From Thalassomonas actiniarum (GTDB lineage: Bacteria > Pseudomonadota > Gammaproteobacteria > Enterobacterales > Alteromonadaceae), in contig NZ_CP059735.1 of NCBI RefSeq assembly GCF_000948975.2, positions 5,516,603 to 5,580,602 of the forward strand: DNA of 64,000 nt, given 5' to 3'. The translations under genes were made by a program, and so were the position numbers. Positions within the stretch are counted from its first letter, which is position 1. Each line of letters starts with the position of its first letter. Below, one piece after another: positions 16,550-24,654 of the stretch. Under the pieces are notes generated by a model. That model saw nothing but the letters and a program-made list of their open reading frames with translations. It had not been told where the DNA came from and made no database searches.

Positions 16550-16578
16550 TTGAAACACTTTGTTTCATGTGCAATATT
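16550..16578 (+). promoter_or_regulatory. Promoter of first cysteine-peptide gene
   Basis: TTGAAA (16550-16555), 17 bases, AATATT (16573-16578). The same elements with the same spacing precede the second gene, at 16984 and 17007, so conservation between the two copies supports this reading. The spacer holds GAAACA-CTT-TGTTTC, a perfect inverted repeat not retained in copy two. The rest of the 328-base gap holds A-rich sequence and nothing else I can support. Confidence 0.6.
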
Positions 16579-16584
16579 TAACCG

Positions 16585-16598
16585 GCAAGCGAACTTGC
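16585..16598 (+). other. Leader hairpin with CGAA tetraloop
   Basis: GCAAG-CGAA-CTTGC, a 5-bp stem just downstream of the predicted promoter and about 60 bases before the start codon. The second gene has the same stem with loop TTCG, the exact reverse complement of this element. Confidence 0.6.
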
Positions 16599-16656
16599 AC
16601 AGACCTTTAGGACAATAACTCTTGTCCAAGTATTCTGGACATATTAAGGAAGAACT

Positions 16657-16815
16657 ATGAGAAAAAAAATAATAGTAGCACTCGCCTCTATCGGCATGGG
16701 TTTAGGACTGGCAACATCGGTTAACGCAGTGGCAGGCAACAGTTTCTGTGACATGTACCCTGATGAATGCTATTGCACATATGTACTGGAAAATTATGTT
16801 TGCACTCCCTATTAG
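16657..16815 (+). CDS. Tiny secreted cysteine-rich peptide, copy 1
   Basis: A 52-codon gene for a peptide with a Sec signal sequence (MRKKIIVALASIGMGLGLAT, cleavage after about VNA) and a mature part of about 27 residues. The mature part has four cysteines in the pattern C-x6-C-Y-C-x8-C, shared exactly with copy 2 downstream (17091). AAGGAAGA lies six bases before the ATG, and the gene has its own promoter, leader hairpin and terminator. I recognise no family. A disulfide-bonded secreted peptide, or a metal- or haem-binding peptide, are possible readings; no function is assigned. Too short for most gene callers. Confidence 0.8.
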   Translation: MRKKIIVALASIGMGLGLATSVNAVAGNSFCDMYPDECYCTYVLENYVCTPY

Positions 16816-16843
16816 CAACATGTTCTTTATAACCAAATAGTTA

Positions 16844-16867
16844 AAGGGGAGTATCTCCCCCTTTTTT
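16844..16867 (+). terminator. Terminator after cysteine-peptide copy 1
   Basis: AAAGGGGAG-TAT-CTCCCC followed by CTTTTTT, 29 bases after the stop codon. It isolates copy 1 from copy 2. Confidence 0.88.
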
Positions 16868-16983
16868 AACAAACTTGTATCAATACCAACCCACCCGCCT
16901 GAAGATCTACCAGCACAAACAAAACATTAAAGCTAAAAACAACAAATAAGTAACAAATAAATAACGAATAAACAACAAACCCA

Positions 16984-17012
16984 TTGAAACATTTTGTTAC
17001 CTGTGTAATATT
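16984..17012 (+). promoter_or_regulatory. Promoter of second cysteine-peptide gene
   Basis: TTGAAA (16984-16989), 17 bases, AATATT (17007-17012), the same arrangement as in copy 1. Sequence around it (CATTGAAACATTTTGTTACCTGTG) is clearly related to the copy 1 promoter. Confidence 0.6.
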
Positions 17013-17018
17013 ATTTCG

Positions 17019-17032
17019 GCAAGTTCGCTTGC
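17019..17032 (+). other. Leader hairpin with TTCG tetraloop
   Basis: GCAAG-TTCG-CTTGC, 5-bp stem in the leader of copy 2, the reverse complement of the copy 1 hairpin. UUCG closed in a stem is an extra-stable RNA tetraloop class, although that usually needs a C-G closing pair. Confidence 0.6.
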
Positions 17033-17090
17033 AGAGATAATTAAAATAATAACTAAAGCCCGGATTTAAGGGCAAAATTAAGGAAGATCT

Positions 17091-17258
17091 ATGAAAAAGA
17101 AAATAGTACTGGCATTAGCCGCTATGGGTATGGGTGTTAGCCTGGCATCATTTGCTTATGTATCACCAGGTCAATGGGAACAAAGATACTGCGCAGAAAA
17201 TCCACATGAATGTTACTGTGAATATCGCAGTGGCCGTAAGTACTGCTTTATTCTATAA
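17091..17258 (+). CDS. Tiny secreted cysteine-rich peptide, copy 2
   Basis: A 55-residue paralogue of the peptide at 16657. The signal sequence MKKKIVLALAAMGMGVSLAS is close to copy 1, with likely cleavage after FAY or nearby. The mature part has the same C-x6-C-Y-C-x8-C cysteine spacing and the shared block H/D-E-C-Y-C, but otherwise differs, so the cysteine frame is what selection keeps. Leader, ribosome site (ATTAAGGAAGA-N-CT-ATG) and promoter are also shared; start codons are 434 bases apart, so the whole cassette was duplicated. Function unknown. Confidence 0.8.
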   Translation: MKKKIVLALAAMGMGVSLASFAYVSPGQWEQRYCAENPHECYCEYRSGRKYCFIL

Positions 17259-17302
17259 CGGATACACTTATTAACCGCCTCCCTAAAAGCTGGTAATATA
17301 AA

Positions 17303-17325
17303 GGGGGAAGCTATCCCCCTTATAC
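17303..17325. terminator. Bidirectional hairpin between cysteine peptide 2 and elbB
   Basis: GGGGG-AAGCTAT-CCCCC with A/T-rich flanks. On the minus strand it is followed by TTTATATT and closes elbB; on the plus strand the T-tract is short (TTATA). Confidence 0.7.
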
Positions 17326-17328
17326 AGG

Positions 17329-17982
17329 CTAAGCCATCGCCAGCACTTCTTTTACCAGCAGGTTAATTCCCGATGCCGCTTCTACCATATTATTGGCCAG
17401 CATATATGCCGGGGTAGAAACCAGTTTATGCGTTTTATCAATCACTACATCATCAACCGGGCAATCAAGGTGCTCTGCTCCCATTGCTGAAACAGCCGCC
17501 GCGGTTTCAGTGTCCGTGCCGATGGTCATTTTAACCCCTTTGCCATATACCAGAGGGATCATTGCCGGAGCGATACAAATATAACCCGCCGCTTTATTCG
17601 CTTTAGCAAAGGCCTGACAGGCAGTTAACACATCAGCGTGCAGCTGACACTTATCACCGTTAAAGGCAAAATCCGACAAATTCTTCGCCGCACCAAAACC
17701 GCCGGGTAAAATCAGGGCATCGAAGTCATCAACTTTCAGGGTATTAATATCCGCCAATTCACCGCGGGCGATACGCGCCGATTCCACCAGCACATTACGG
17801 GTTTCATGCTCACTCACCTCGCCGGTTAAATGGTTGATCACATGATGCTGGTTAATATTTGGCGCAAAACAAGTATATTGCGCCCCCTGCTGGTTTATCG
17901 CTAACATGGTCAGTACGGCTTCATGTATTTCACTGCCGTCGAAAACACCACAACCACTTAAGATCACTGCAATTTTTTTCAT
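17329..17982 (-). CDS. elbB: Isoprenoid biosynthesis glyoxalase ElbB
   Basis: A 217-residue DJ-1/PfpI-superfamily protein matching ElbB (ES1 group) along its length: KIAVILSGCGVFDGSEIHEAVLT at the start, DFDALILPGGFGAAKNLSDFA near residue 90, and the nucleophile elbow AGYICIAPAMIP near residue 135 with its cysteine. E. coli ElbB has weak glyoxalase activity and is linked to early isoprenoid synthesis by genetics only. AGGGAATAACA precedes the ATG. Single gene, ended by the hairpin at 17303. Confidence 0.92.
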   Translation of the reverse strand: MKKIAVILSGCGVFDGSEIHEAVLTMLAINQQGAQYTCFAPNINQHHVINHLTGEVSEHETRNVLVESARIARGELADINTLKVDDFDALILPGGFGAAKNLSDFAFNGDKCQLHADVLTACQAFAKANKAAGYICIAPAMIPLVYGKGVKMTIGTDTETAAAVSAMGAEHLDCPVDDVVIDKTHKLVSTPAYMLANNMVEAASGINLLVKEVLAMA

Positions 17983-18067
17983 TGTTATTCCCTATATTAC
18001 ACATTTTGCTCTGGACGGAATTTTAGCCCAGTTAAGTACAAGTTTCATATAAATTCATGCGCCGGTT

Positions 18068-19510
18068 TTACTTGGCCGAATCGTGTATCAGCTCCCCTAA
18101 AACCGTTATTGCCTGTTCGATGCGCTCACACCACTGCACCCCGTAACTGATACGCATATAATTATGGTATTTACCCGAAGGGGAGAAGATGCTGCCGGGG
18201 GCAAAGCTTACCCCCCGGGCGATAGCCTGGCGGAAAAAATCTTCGGTATTGACATAAGAGCGGCATCTGACCCAAAGCACACTGCCCCCCTGGGGCTTGG
18301 AGATACAGATATCATTGGGAAAATGGGCGGCAATCAGGGCCCGCATACGCTCACAGTTATAACTGAGTTTTTTCCTGAGTACGGTTAAATGGCGGTCGTA
18401 TTCGCCGCTCATCAGGTACTCGTTTAATGTCCATTGCTGCAACATAGGGGTCGAGCAGGATTGCGCCCGCTTGATCCTTTTTGCCCGCTCGGCAAACTTG
18501 CCCGGCACCAGCCAGCCGATGCGATAACCCGGAGCCGCGGTTTTCGAAAAGGAAGAGCAAGTGATCACCAGGCCTTTTTCCGAATATAGTTGCGCCGGTT
18601 TCGGCCTTTGTTCGCCAAAATAAAGTTCGCTGTAGACATCATCTTCGATCAGGGGGATATCCTGCTGCTCCAGCAAAGTCACTATCGCCTGGCGGCGCTC
18701 ATCCGGCATAAAAGAGCCCAAAGGATTATTGATGGCGGTAGAAAACAAACAGGCCTTGACCGGATGCTGCTTGATCACCCTGGCCAGTTCATCGGGACAA
18801 ATGCCCTGTTCGGTGCAGGTGTATACCTCCAGTGCCTTCATACCTAAGCTTTCGATCAGCTCGATCATGCCAAAAAAACAGGGAGACTCTATCGCGATAA
18901 CATCGCCTTTTTCGGCAACACACTGCAAGGCTATGGCCAGGGCTTCCTGGGCGCCGTTGGTGATGACAATATCTTCATGATTAACATCCGCACCAAGATC
19001 CTGATAACGAAAGCCCAGCTGCATCCGCAACTTGGGATCGCCGTTAATCGGGCCATAACTGACGGCTTTTTCCGCCACTTTACTGATCACCGCACGCATT
19101 AACCTCGCCAGGGCTTTATCCGGCGGATGGCTGTTCACCGGGTTGGAAATGCCCAGCGCCACGGTGTCGGGTAAGTGAATGGCTTCATGCACCTGCTCAA
19201 TCAGGCTGCGGCATTCTATTTCCACCGGATCGCAACAGGCCCATTTAGCCCGCATCGGCATCAACTTACGCGCCTGTTGTGCCTGCAGATAATAACCGGA
19301 CTGGGGTCTGGCACAGATGCTGCCCTGGCGCTCCAGTTCAACATAAGCCTGTTTCACCGTGGGCACACTGATCTCCAGCTGGCTGCTGAGTTTTCGCAGG
19401 CTTGGCAATTTGTCTCCAGGACGTAATATCCCTGATTCTTGCTGCTTTTCGATAAAATCGATCACTTGCTGGTATAAAAATTCTGATGAGGATCTGTTCA
19501 GTAAACGCAT
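18068..19510 (-). CDS. MocR/GntR-family regulator with aminotransferase domain
   Basis: A 480-residue MocR-type regulator: a GntR winged helix (residues about 8-75, LYQQVIDFIEKQQESGILRPGDKLPSLRKLSSQLEIS reading) joined to a fold-type I PLP aminotransferase-like domain. The PLP-lysine region is seen as ITCSSFSKTAAPGYRIGWLVPG near residue 320. It is divergent from a small peptide gene and an EamA exporter, the usual arrangement for a regulator and its target. The 25-base direct repeats at 19513 lie directly before its start, so it probably binds there and represses itself. The amino compound sensed is unknown. Confidence 0.92.
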   Translation of the reverse strand: MRLLNRSSSEFLYQQVIDFIEKQQESGILRPGDKLPSLRKLSSQLEISVPTVKQAYVELERQGSICARPQSGYYLQAQQARKLMPMRAKWACCDPVEIECRSLIEQVHEAIHLPDTVALGISNPVNSHPPDKALARLMRAVISKVAEKAVSYGPINGDPKLRMQLGFRYQDLGADVNHEDIVITNGAQEALAIALQCVAEKGDVIAIESPCFFGMIELIESLGMKALEVYTCTEQGICPDELARVIKQHPVKACLFSTAINNPLGSFMPDERRQAIVTLLEQQDIPLIEDDVYSELYFGEQRPKPAQLYSEKGLVITCSSFSKTAAPGYRIGWLVPGKFAERAKRIKRAQSCSTPMLQQWTLNEYLMSGEYDRHLTVLRKKLSYNCERMRALIAAHFPNDICISKPQGGSVLWVRCRSYVNTEDFFRQAIARGVSFAPGSIFSPSGKYHNYMRISYGVQWCERIEQAITVLGELIHDSAK

Positions 19511-19512
19511 AA

Positions 19513-19549
19513 CTGTATAGGTTACATTTTCAATTTTCTGTATATGTTA
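19513..19549. promoter_or_regulatory. Direct repeats, likely MocR-type operator
   Basis: CTGTATAGGTTA at 19513 and CTGTATATGTTA at 19538, 11 of 12 identical and 25 bases apart, in the divergent region just before the MocR gene. Regulators of this class commonly bind spaced direct repeats rather than palindromes. Binding is inferred. Confidence 0.6.
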
Positions 19550-19662
19550 TTAAAACAAAAGCCAGGTAAACTGTCTATCCATTGCCGCCACCTTGGCTGA
19601 AAATTGCTTAATCCGGGCCAAATGTCAGGCTCGCCCCGCTAAACCTGAAACAGGAGATCATG

Positions 19663-19818
19663 ATGAATATTGTTACCGCTATCAAAAAAACCGCCGCACT
19701 TGCGTTTGAACTGATCACTAAAACCGCCCTGTTTAATGGTCTCGCCGCTCAGGAAACCCAGTCCCTGCAAATTTCTGCCAAACCAGAGCAGAATGCCTGC
19801 TGCTCTCCCTGTTGCTAG
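19663..19818 (+). CDS. Small peptide with CCSPCC tail
   Basis: A 51-residue open frame (52 from the ATG at 19660) with an excellent AGGAGA ribosome site six bases before the second ATG. The N-terminal 30 residues are an amphipathic or weakly hydrophobic helix (NIVTAIKKTAALAFELITKT); the middle is polar; the C-terminus is CCSPCC. The exporter gene follows within 20 bases and is surely co-transcribed, under the divergent MocR regulator. I do not recognise a family. The clustered cysteines suggest metal binding, a modified peptide exported by its neighbour, or a membrane-associated accessory of the exporter; none is established. Confidence 0.65.
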   Translation: MNIVTAIKKTAALAFELITKTALFNGLAAQETQSLQISAKPEQNACCSPCC

Positions 19819-19833
19819 AAAAAGGTGATGAAA

Positions 19834-20799
19834 ATGAATAATACGCTGTTATATGTATTAACTGTGCTGATCTGGGGTTCCACCTGGATCGCCATCAACT
19901 ACCAGTTAGGGGAAGTTGCCCCGGAAACCTCCCTGGTCTACCGCTTCGGTCTGGCAGCGCTGGTACTGTTTTTATTTTGCCGGATGAAAAATTTACCTTT
20001 GGCTTTTACCCTGCGCCAGCATGCCCAGCTGATAGCCTTTGGCGTTTGCCTGTTTGGCGTCAACTATTACTTTTTATACCTGGCCCAGCAGCATATCAAC
20101 TCGGCACTGACCTGCATCGGCTTTTCCACCATGATGATCGTCAATATCCTCAACGCCAGGTTGTGGTATAAAACCAAAATCACCAAACAGGTCTATTATG
20201 GCGCCGCCCTCGGCCTGTTCGGCATTATCACCCTGTTCTGGCCACAGATTAATGACATCGATATCGGTGCCAATACCTTACTGGGTTTATCCCTGTGCCT
20301 GATAGGTACAGTGTTCGCATCCAGCGGTAATATGCTATCGATTAAAAACCAGCAAATGAAGTTGCCTGTGATGCAAAGCAATGCCTGGGGTATGGCCTAT
20401 GGCACTGCGTTTATGGCGGTGCTGGCCTTAGTGCGCGGGGTTGAATTTAACTTTTCCCTGACTTTGCCTTATGTCGGTTCACTGCTTTATTTGTCCATTT
20501 TTGGCTCGGTGATCGCCTTTGGCTGTTACCTGACCTTGCTTGGCCGTATCGGCGCCCACAAGGCCTCCTATGCCACCGTGATGTTTCCCGCGGTTGCCGT
20601 TGTGATCTCAACTTTTGTTGAAGGCTTTGTCTGGGATCTGACCACAGTTATAGGCTTTGTCTGCATAATGCTGGGAAATCTCGTGGTATTGTCGCCTGCA
20701 AAACAAGGCGCTAAAAATCAAGCTGATAGTACAAGCCATCAACAGCACATATCACAAGAGGAAGTAGCAAAAGAAGAAATGACACCGGCTAAAGCTTAG
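19834..20799 (+). CDS. EamA/DMT-superfamily exporter
   Basis: An inner-membrane transporter of about 321 residues with ten hydrophobic helices and two EamA repeats. The first repeat opens with TLLYVLTVLIWGSTWIAINYQLG, the second with IGTVFASSGNMLSIKNQQMK; the C-terminal 30 residues are polar and cytoplasmic. Relatives export amino acids, purines or drugs. ATG at 19834 is preferred because AAGGTG lies six bases upstream; GTG at 19825 would add three residues. It lies 15 bases after the CCSPCC peptide gene and is divergent from a MocR regulator, so an amine or amino-acid substrate is plausible. Confidence 0.9.
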   Translation: MNNTLLYVLTVLIWGSTWIAINYQLGEVAPETSLVYRFGLAALVLFLFCRMKNLPLAFTLRQHAQLIAFGVCLFGVNYYFLYLAQQHINSALTCIGFSTMMIVNILNARLWYKTKITKQVYYGAALGLFGIITLFWPQINDIDIGANTLLGLSLCLIGTVFASSGNMLSIKNQQMKLPVMQSNAWGMAYGTAFMAVLALVRGVEFNFSLTLPYVGSLLYLSIFGSVIAFGCYLTLLGRIGAHKASYATVMFPAVAVVISTFVEGFVWDLTTVIGFVCIMLGNLVVLSPAKQGAKNQADSTSHQQHISQEEVAKEEMTPAKA

Positions 20800-20876
20800 C
20801 CTGCTAAGGGGAAGTTTTACTCAAGTTTTAGCTACATCTGTTTCGTTCTATAATTATTTTAGTGCTCGCTGCACCA

Positions 20877-20912
20877 CGGCATGGGATTTCCTTCCCCCCA
20901 TGCCGTTTTTTT
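20877..20912 (+). terminator. Terminator after EamA exporter
   Basis: CGGCATGGG, ten-base loop ATTTCCTTCC with extra C residues, CCCATGCCG then TTTTTTT. A strong plus-strand terminator. Confidence 0.92.
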
Positions 20913-20933
20913 ATTATTTACAATCGCAACGGG

Positions 20934-23351
20934 CTAGTTTCCTATCGGTGAGCCCGGCGCCATTTTTATCTCGGAAGGCATGACCACTTGCTTGCCTTTA
21001 GTTAAACCAAAATCAATTTGTTGTGCTAATAACTGGTAATGGGCGACAAGCGGTTTATCCATCCCGCCTTTCACCTTGGCACTGAGCCAGCCTTGCAACT
21101 TCACCAGGGCGGCATAGATATCAGCACGTACTTCCGGTACCAGTTCTTTTTTCAGCCAAAGCAGCAGCAGTTGATCGACCACCTGCTGGTTCACCCTTTG
21201 CTGCACCAGGTTGGCCAAACCGGGTTTTGCCTGTGCGCCTAAGGTACTGGCCACCAGCTGTTTCACTACGGTGCTTACCCCGGGGATATTATTATCCAGT
21301 GCCGCTTGCTGTTGCAGCCTGGCCAGGCGTTCGGCATTTAACAGCAAACCTATGCTATGTTTGGCGCTGGCCTCGGCGGCGCTGACCGCATCAAAAGTTA
21401 ATCCGGTATTGGCGCTAAAACTTTCCCGGTTTCTTTTATAGCCGTAGGCCTTGGGGGGGATCAGCGTCAAAATATCTTTCGGCAAAGTTAAAAAGTCGCT
21501 GCTGAGGGTGGATAACAGCGCCGTTAATGCTGCCTGTTGCTGCTTACCGCTGATATTAGCGACCCCTTTTATGGTGTCATCATCCCGGGTTTCATAGAAA
21601 TAATCGACACCGGCAATAAGTTTTACCACGGCTTCGAGCTGATATCTGTGATAGTTATAAATTGGCACCAGGACCTGCTCCAGTTCGGAAAGCGGGCGGT
21701 CGTAGGCCAGGGTATTAATGCCAAAATCTGCCAGGGCTTTTTTCCTGACCTTGACTACCTGTTCAAAACCGCTGACGGCATCTTTACCGTTGTCCCATAA
21801 ATGACCGTCAAGCTGGCCGCCGGAAGCCGGTCGGGCATCGGGATCTGAGCTGTATTTCAGCCCGCGGTTTTGCACTTGCTTAATCAGCTGCTGCCGCTGC
21901 CTGGTCGTTTGATCGCCATAACCATAGGCAATAACATATTTATCCCATTCGCCGATATCGGTGGCATAGGCCTGGCTTAAATCGACTTTGCCCCCTTTAA
22001 GCTTGATATCCGGATGCGGGTAATCCATCACCGAGGCCCGGTTATTGCTGCTTGCGGCAAAGTTATGGGCGATACCGAGTGTATGGCCAACTTCATGGGC
22101 GGACAGCTGACGGATACGGGCCAGCGCCATTTCTTTCATTTTAGTAGTATCGGCATTACGGCTTTTATAGGGAGAAGTTAACCCGGTAGCGATCAAATAA
22201 TCCTGCCTGACCCTAAGCGAGCCCAAAGTCACGTGCCCTTTAAGGATCTCACCGGTGCGGGGGTCGATAACGCTTGAGCCATAAGACCAGCCGCGGGTCG
22301 CCCTGTGCACCCACTGGATCACGTTGTAACGTACATCCATAGGGTCGGCGTCTTCGGGTAAGATTTTTATCTGAAAGGCATTTTTATAACCTAAAGCGCT
22401 AAAGGCCTGATCCCACCATAAAGCGCCGTCAATTAACGCCGAACGTACCGGCTCAGGTACCCCGGGATCCAGGTAATAAATAATAGGCTCGACCGCTTCA
22501 CTGACTTTAGCGTTTGGTTTTTTCTTCTTCAGGCGGTGGCGGGGGATAACCCGTTTGAGCAAAGGTTCGTCTATGGCACTGGCATAATCGGCATATTCGA
22601 TGGACCAATAGCCGCTGTAAGGGTGGAACTCCCGGCTCTGATAATCCGCGTCCGGCAATTGGATCAACGAGTGGTGCATATGCACGCTGACAATATTGGC
22701 ATCCGGGGTCACCGACCTCAGATAATCACCGGCTTTGCTGCCCTTAAAGGTGACTATGGCTTCAAACTCGGTATTTTCGGGAAAGGCCTTGCTGCGCTTT
22801 TGATATAAACCGCTGCGGCTGGCATCGATTTTAAAGCTGCCCTGCTTGCTTTGATCCAGGCTGGTTGCCAGGTCATGGATATCTGATAATAAAAACGGCG
22901 TGTAATCAATGAAAACACTGTTTTGCTGTTTTTGATCATCAAGCTTCACCAATTCAAAACCCCAGAGAATAGAGGTGGCAAAAGCTTCATCCACCGCTTG
23001 TCTTTCCAGGGCATTGTCAGAGTCGGCGCGGTAGTAGGTATTTAGCTGGCGCAAAAACACCTTGTTGCCGGAGCGCTCAAAGCGCACCAGCCGGGTATCG
23101 CCAAGCTGACCGCGGTCCAGGCCGATATCGTTGGAACCTATGCCGTGGGGCAGGCTGCTTTGAAATAAGAACTCCTGATTGAAATCCTTTATTTCCAGGT
23201 AAACCTTGCCCTGGCTTTGGTCATGGTAAAACGAATAAAACCCCGGGTGATAGCTTTTATCCTTGATAAAGTCGCTAAAGTTAGTCCCGGCATAGGCAGA
23301 GTGGATACTGCATAAAAACAGCAGTACTAAAGGTCGGAAAAAATTCATCAA
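20934..23351 (-). CDS. Large exported zinc metalloprotease (DUF5117/DUF4953 type)
   Basis: An 805-residue protein with a signal peptide (residues 1-21, ending SAYA). The zinc site HEVGHTLGIAHNFAAS is at about residue 418, the extended HExxHxxGxxH metzincin-like motif, followed by a methionine-turn candidate SVMDYPHP. An N-terminal DUF5117/5118-like beta-rich region (about 30-250) and a C-terminal helical region complete the usual layout of these family proteins in marine bacteria. Likely periplasmic or secreted. It stands alone between two terminators or promoters. Substrate unknown. Confidence 0.88.
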   Translation of the reverse strand: MMNFFRPLVLLFLCSIHSAYAGTNFSDFIKDKSYHPGFYSFYHDQSQGKVYLEIKDFNQEFLFQSSLPHGIGSNDIGLDRGQLGDTRLVRFERSGNKVFLRQLNTYYRADSDNALERQAVDEAFATSILWGFELVKLDDQKQQNSVFIDYTPFLLSDIHDLATSLDQSKQGSFKIDASRSGLYQKRSKAFPENTEFEAIVTFKGSKAGDYLRSVTPDANIVSVHMHHSLIQLPDADYQSREFHPYSGYWSIEYADYASAIDEPLLKRVIPRHRLKKKKPNAKVSEAVEPIIYYLDPGVPEPVRSALIDGALWWDQAFSALGYKNAFQIKILPEDADPMDVRYNVIQWVHRATRGWSYGSSVIDPRTGEILKGHVTLGSLRVRQDYLIATGLTSPYKSRNADTTKMKEMALARIRQLSAHEVGHTLGIAHNFAASSNNRASVMDYPHPDIKLKGGKVDLSQAYATDIGEWDKYVIAYGYGDQTTRQRQQLIKQVQNRGLKYSSDPDARPASGGQLDGHLWDNGKDAVSGFEQVVKVRKKALADFGINTLAYDRPLSELEQVLVPIYNYHRYQLEAVVKLIAGVDYFYETRDDDTIKGVANISGKQQQAALTALLSTLSSDFLTLPKDILTLIPPKAYGYKRNRESFSANTGLTFDAVSAAEASAKHSIGLLLNAERLARLQQQAALDNNIPGVSTVVKQLVASTLGAQAKPGLANLVQQRVNQQVVDQLLLLWLKKELVPEVRADIYAALVKLQGWLSAKVKGGMDKPLVAHYQLLAQQIDFGLTKGKQVVMPSEIKMAPGSPIGN

Positions 23352-23501
23352 TTGTCCTTATTATTTGCTGAAAAACAGCACACTATTGTTATAATTGGCG
23401 AAATAGATACGTTATTAATTTTCACAAGTTAACGTATTATACATAATTCACTGACATCGTCAGAATATACAATATACACTTTAAGGCAATTAGGTAACCC
23501 T

Positions 23502-24470
23502 ATGCAACGACTAGCGCCCGCTTTACGTCAAGATAATGTTCCGTTAGATCTTATTTCCCTGATCAAAACCATCCTCGCCGCCACCAAAGAAATTTCATTT
23601 CGGGTGAGCCAGGCCCATTTAGGAGGCCTGATGGGATCAACTTTGGATGAAAACATTCAGGGTGAGGTACAAAAACAGCTGGACGTGGTCGCCAACCAGC
23701 TGATCAAAGATGTCTTACTCGAATCCGGTTTTGTTAAAGCCATTTCTTCCGAGGAAGAAGATACTTCGGTGCCCGGCGATGAAAACGGTCACTTTATTGT
23801 CTCTTTCGACCCGCTCGACGGCAGCTCCAATATCGACATCAACTCCTTAATCGGCACGATTTTCTCTATCCATGAAGCCCCGAAAGACTTGGCCGCCGAT
23901 GATCCGGATATGTTCAAGCAAGCGGGCAACAAGCAGGTATGTGCCGGTTATGTGCTTTACGGCCCGTCAACCATGCTGGTAATGACCACAGGCAGCGGCA
24001 CCCACTTTTATGTGCTTGACCGCACCCACGGCGGCTATTTGCTGGTTGAACGCAATGTACAAATCCCACAAGAAACCCAGGAATTTGCTATCAATATGTC
24101 AAACCAGAGATTCTGGCAGGCGCCGATGCAGGATTATATTGCCGACCTGCTTAAAGGTGATCAGGGCCCGCGGGGTAAAAACTTTAATATGCGCTGGATT
24201 GCCGCTATGGTCGGCGATGTCCACCGGGTATTAACCCGCGGCGGTATTTTTACTTATCCTGCCGATAACCGTAACGCCGAAAAACCTTACAAGCTACGCC
24301 TGATGTACGAAGCCAACCCGATGAGCTTTTTGATCGAACAGGCCGGCGGTTTAAGCATGACCAGCGAAGGCCGTATCATGGATATCGAGCCGAGCAGCAT
24401 ACACCAGCGGGTTGAAGTGATTTTAGGCTCGAAAAAAGAAGTGGAAGCCTGCCTGGGCTATTACAAATAG
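23502..24470 (+). CDS. fbp: Fructose-1,6-bisphosphatase class I
   Basis: Cytoplasmic gluconeogenic enzyme removing the 1-phosphate of fructose 1,6-bisphosphate. The 322-residue length is typical. Metal-site blocks are intact: SSEEED near residue 82 and [20 protein letters not shown] near 108, with the substrate block [36 protein letters not shown] near 250-290 (read in parts). The start ATG has a weak AAGGCAATTAGG ribosome region. It is adjacent to a pyrophosphatase gene on the same strand but separated by 184 bases, so co-transcription is uncertain. Confidence 0.97.
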   Translation: MQRLAPALRQDNVPLDLISLIKTILAATKEISFRVSQAHLGGLMGSTLDENIQGEVQKQLDVVANQLIKDVLLESGFVKAISSEEEDTSVPGDENGHFIVSFDPLDGSSNIDINSLIGTIFSIHEAPKDLAADDPDMFKQAGNKQVCAGYVLYGPSTMLVMTTGSGTHFYVLDRTHGGYLLVERNVQIPQETQEFAINMSNQRFWQAPMQDYIADLLKGDQGPRGKNFNMRWIAAMVGDVHRVLTRGGIFTYPADNRNAEKPYKLRLMYEANPMSFLIEQAGGLSMTSEGRIMDIEPSSIHQRVEVILGSKKEVEACLGYYK

Positions 24471-24654
24471 CGATAGCGAAACATTTCCGTTATTTCGCCC
24501 GGAGTTAGCTGACGGCTGATATCCGGGCATATTCTCTACTCTCTCCCCTCAGTTCACCGTTGCAGATAAAATAACCAACTTTATTTCATCCCTACTATGG
24601 CATGGCAGTTATTTTTTGCTAGAATGTGCGCCAATTAAAGGAGAGCTCTGTTTT

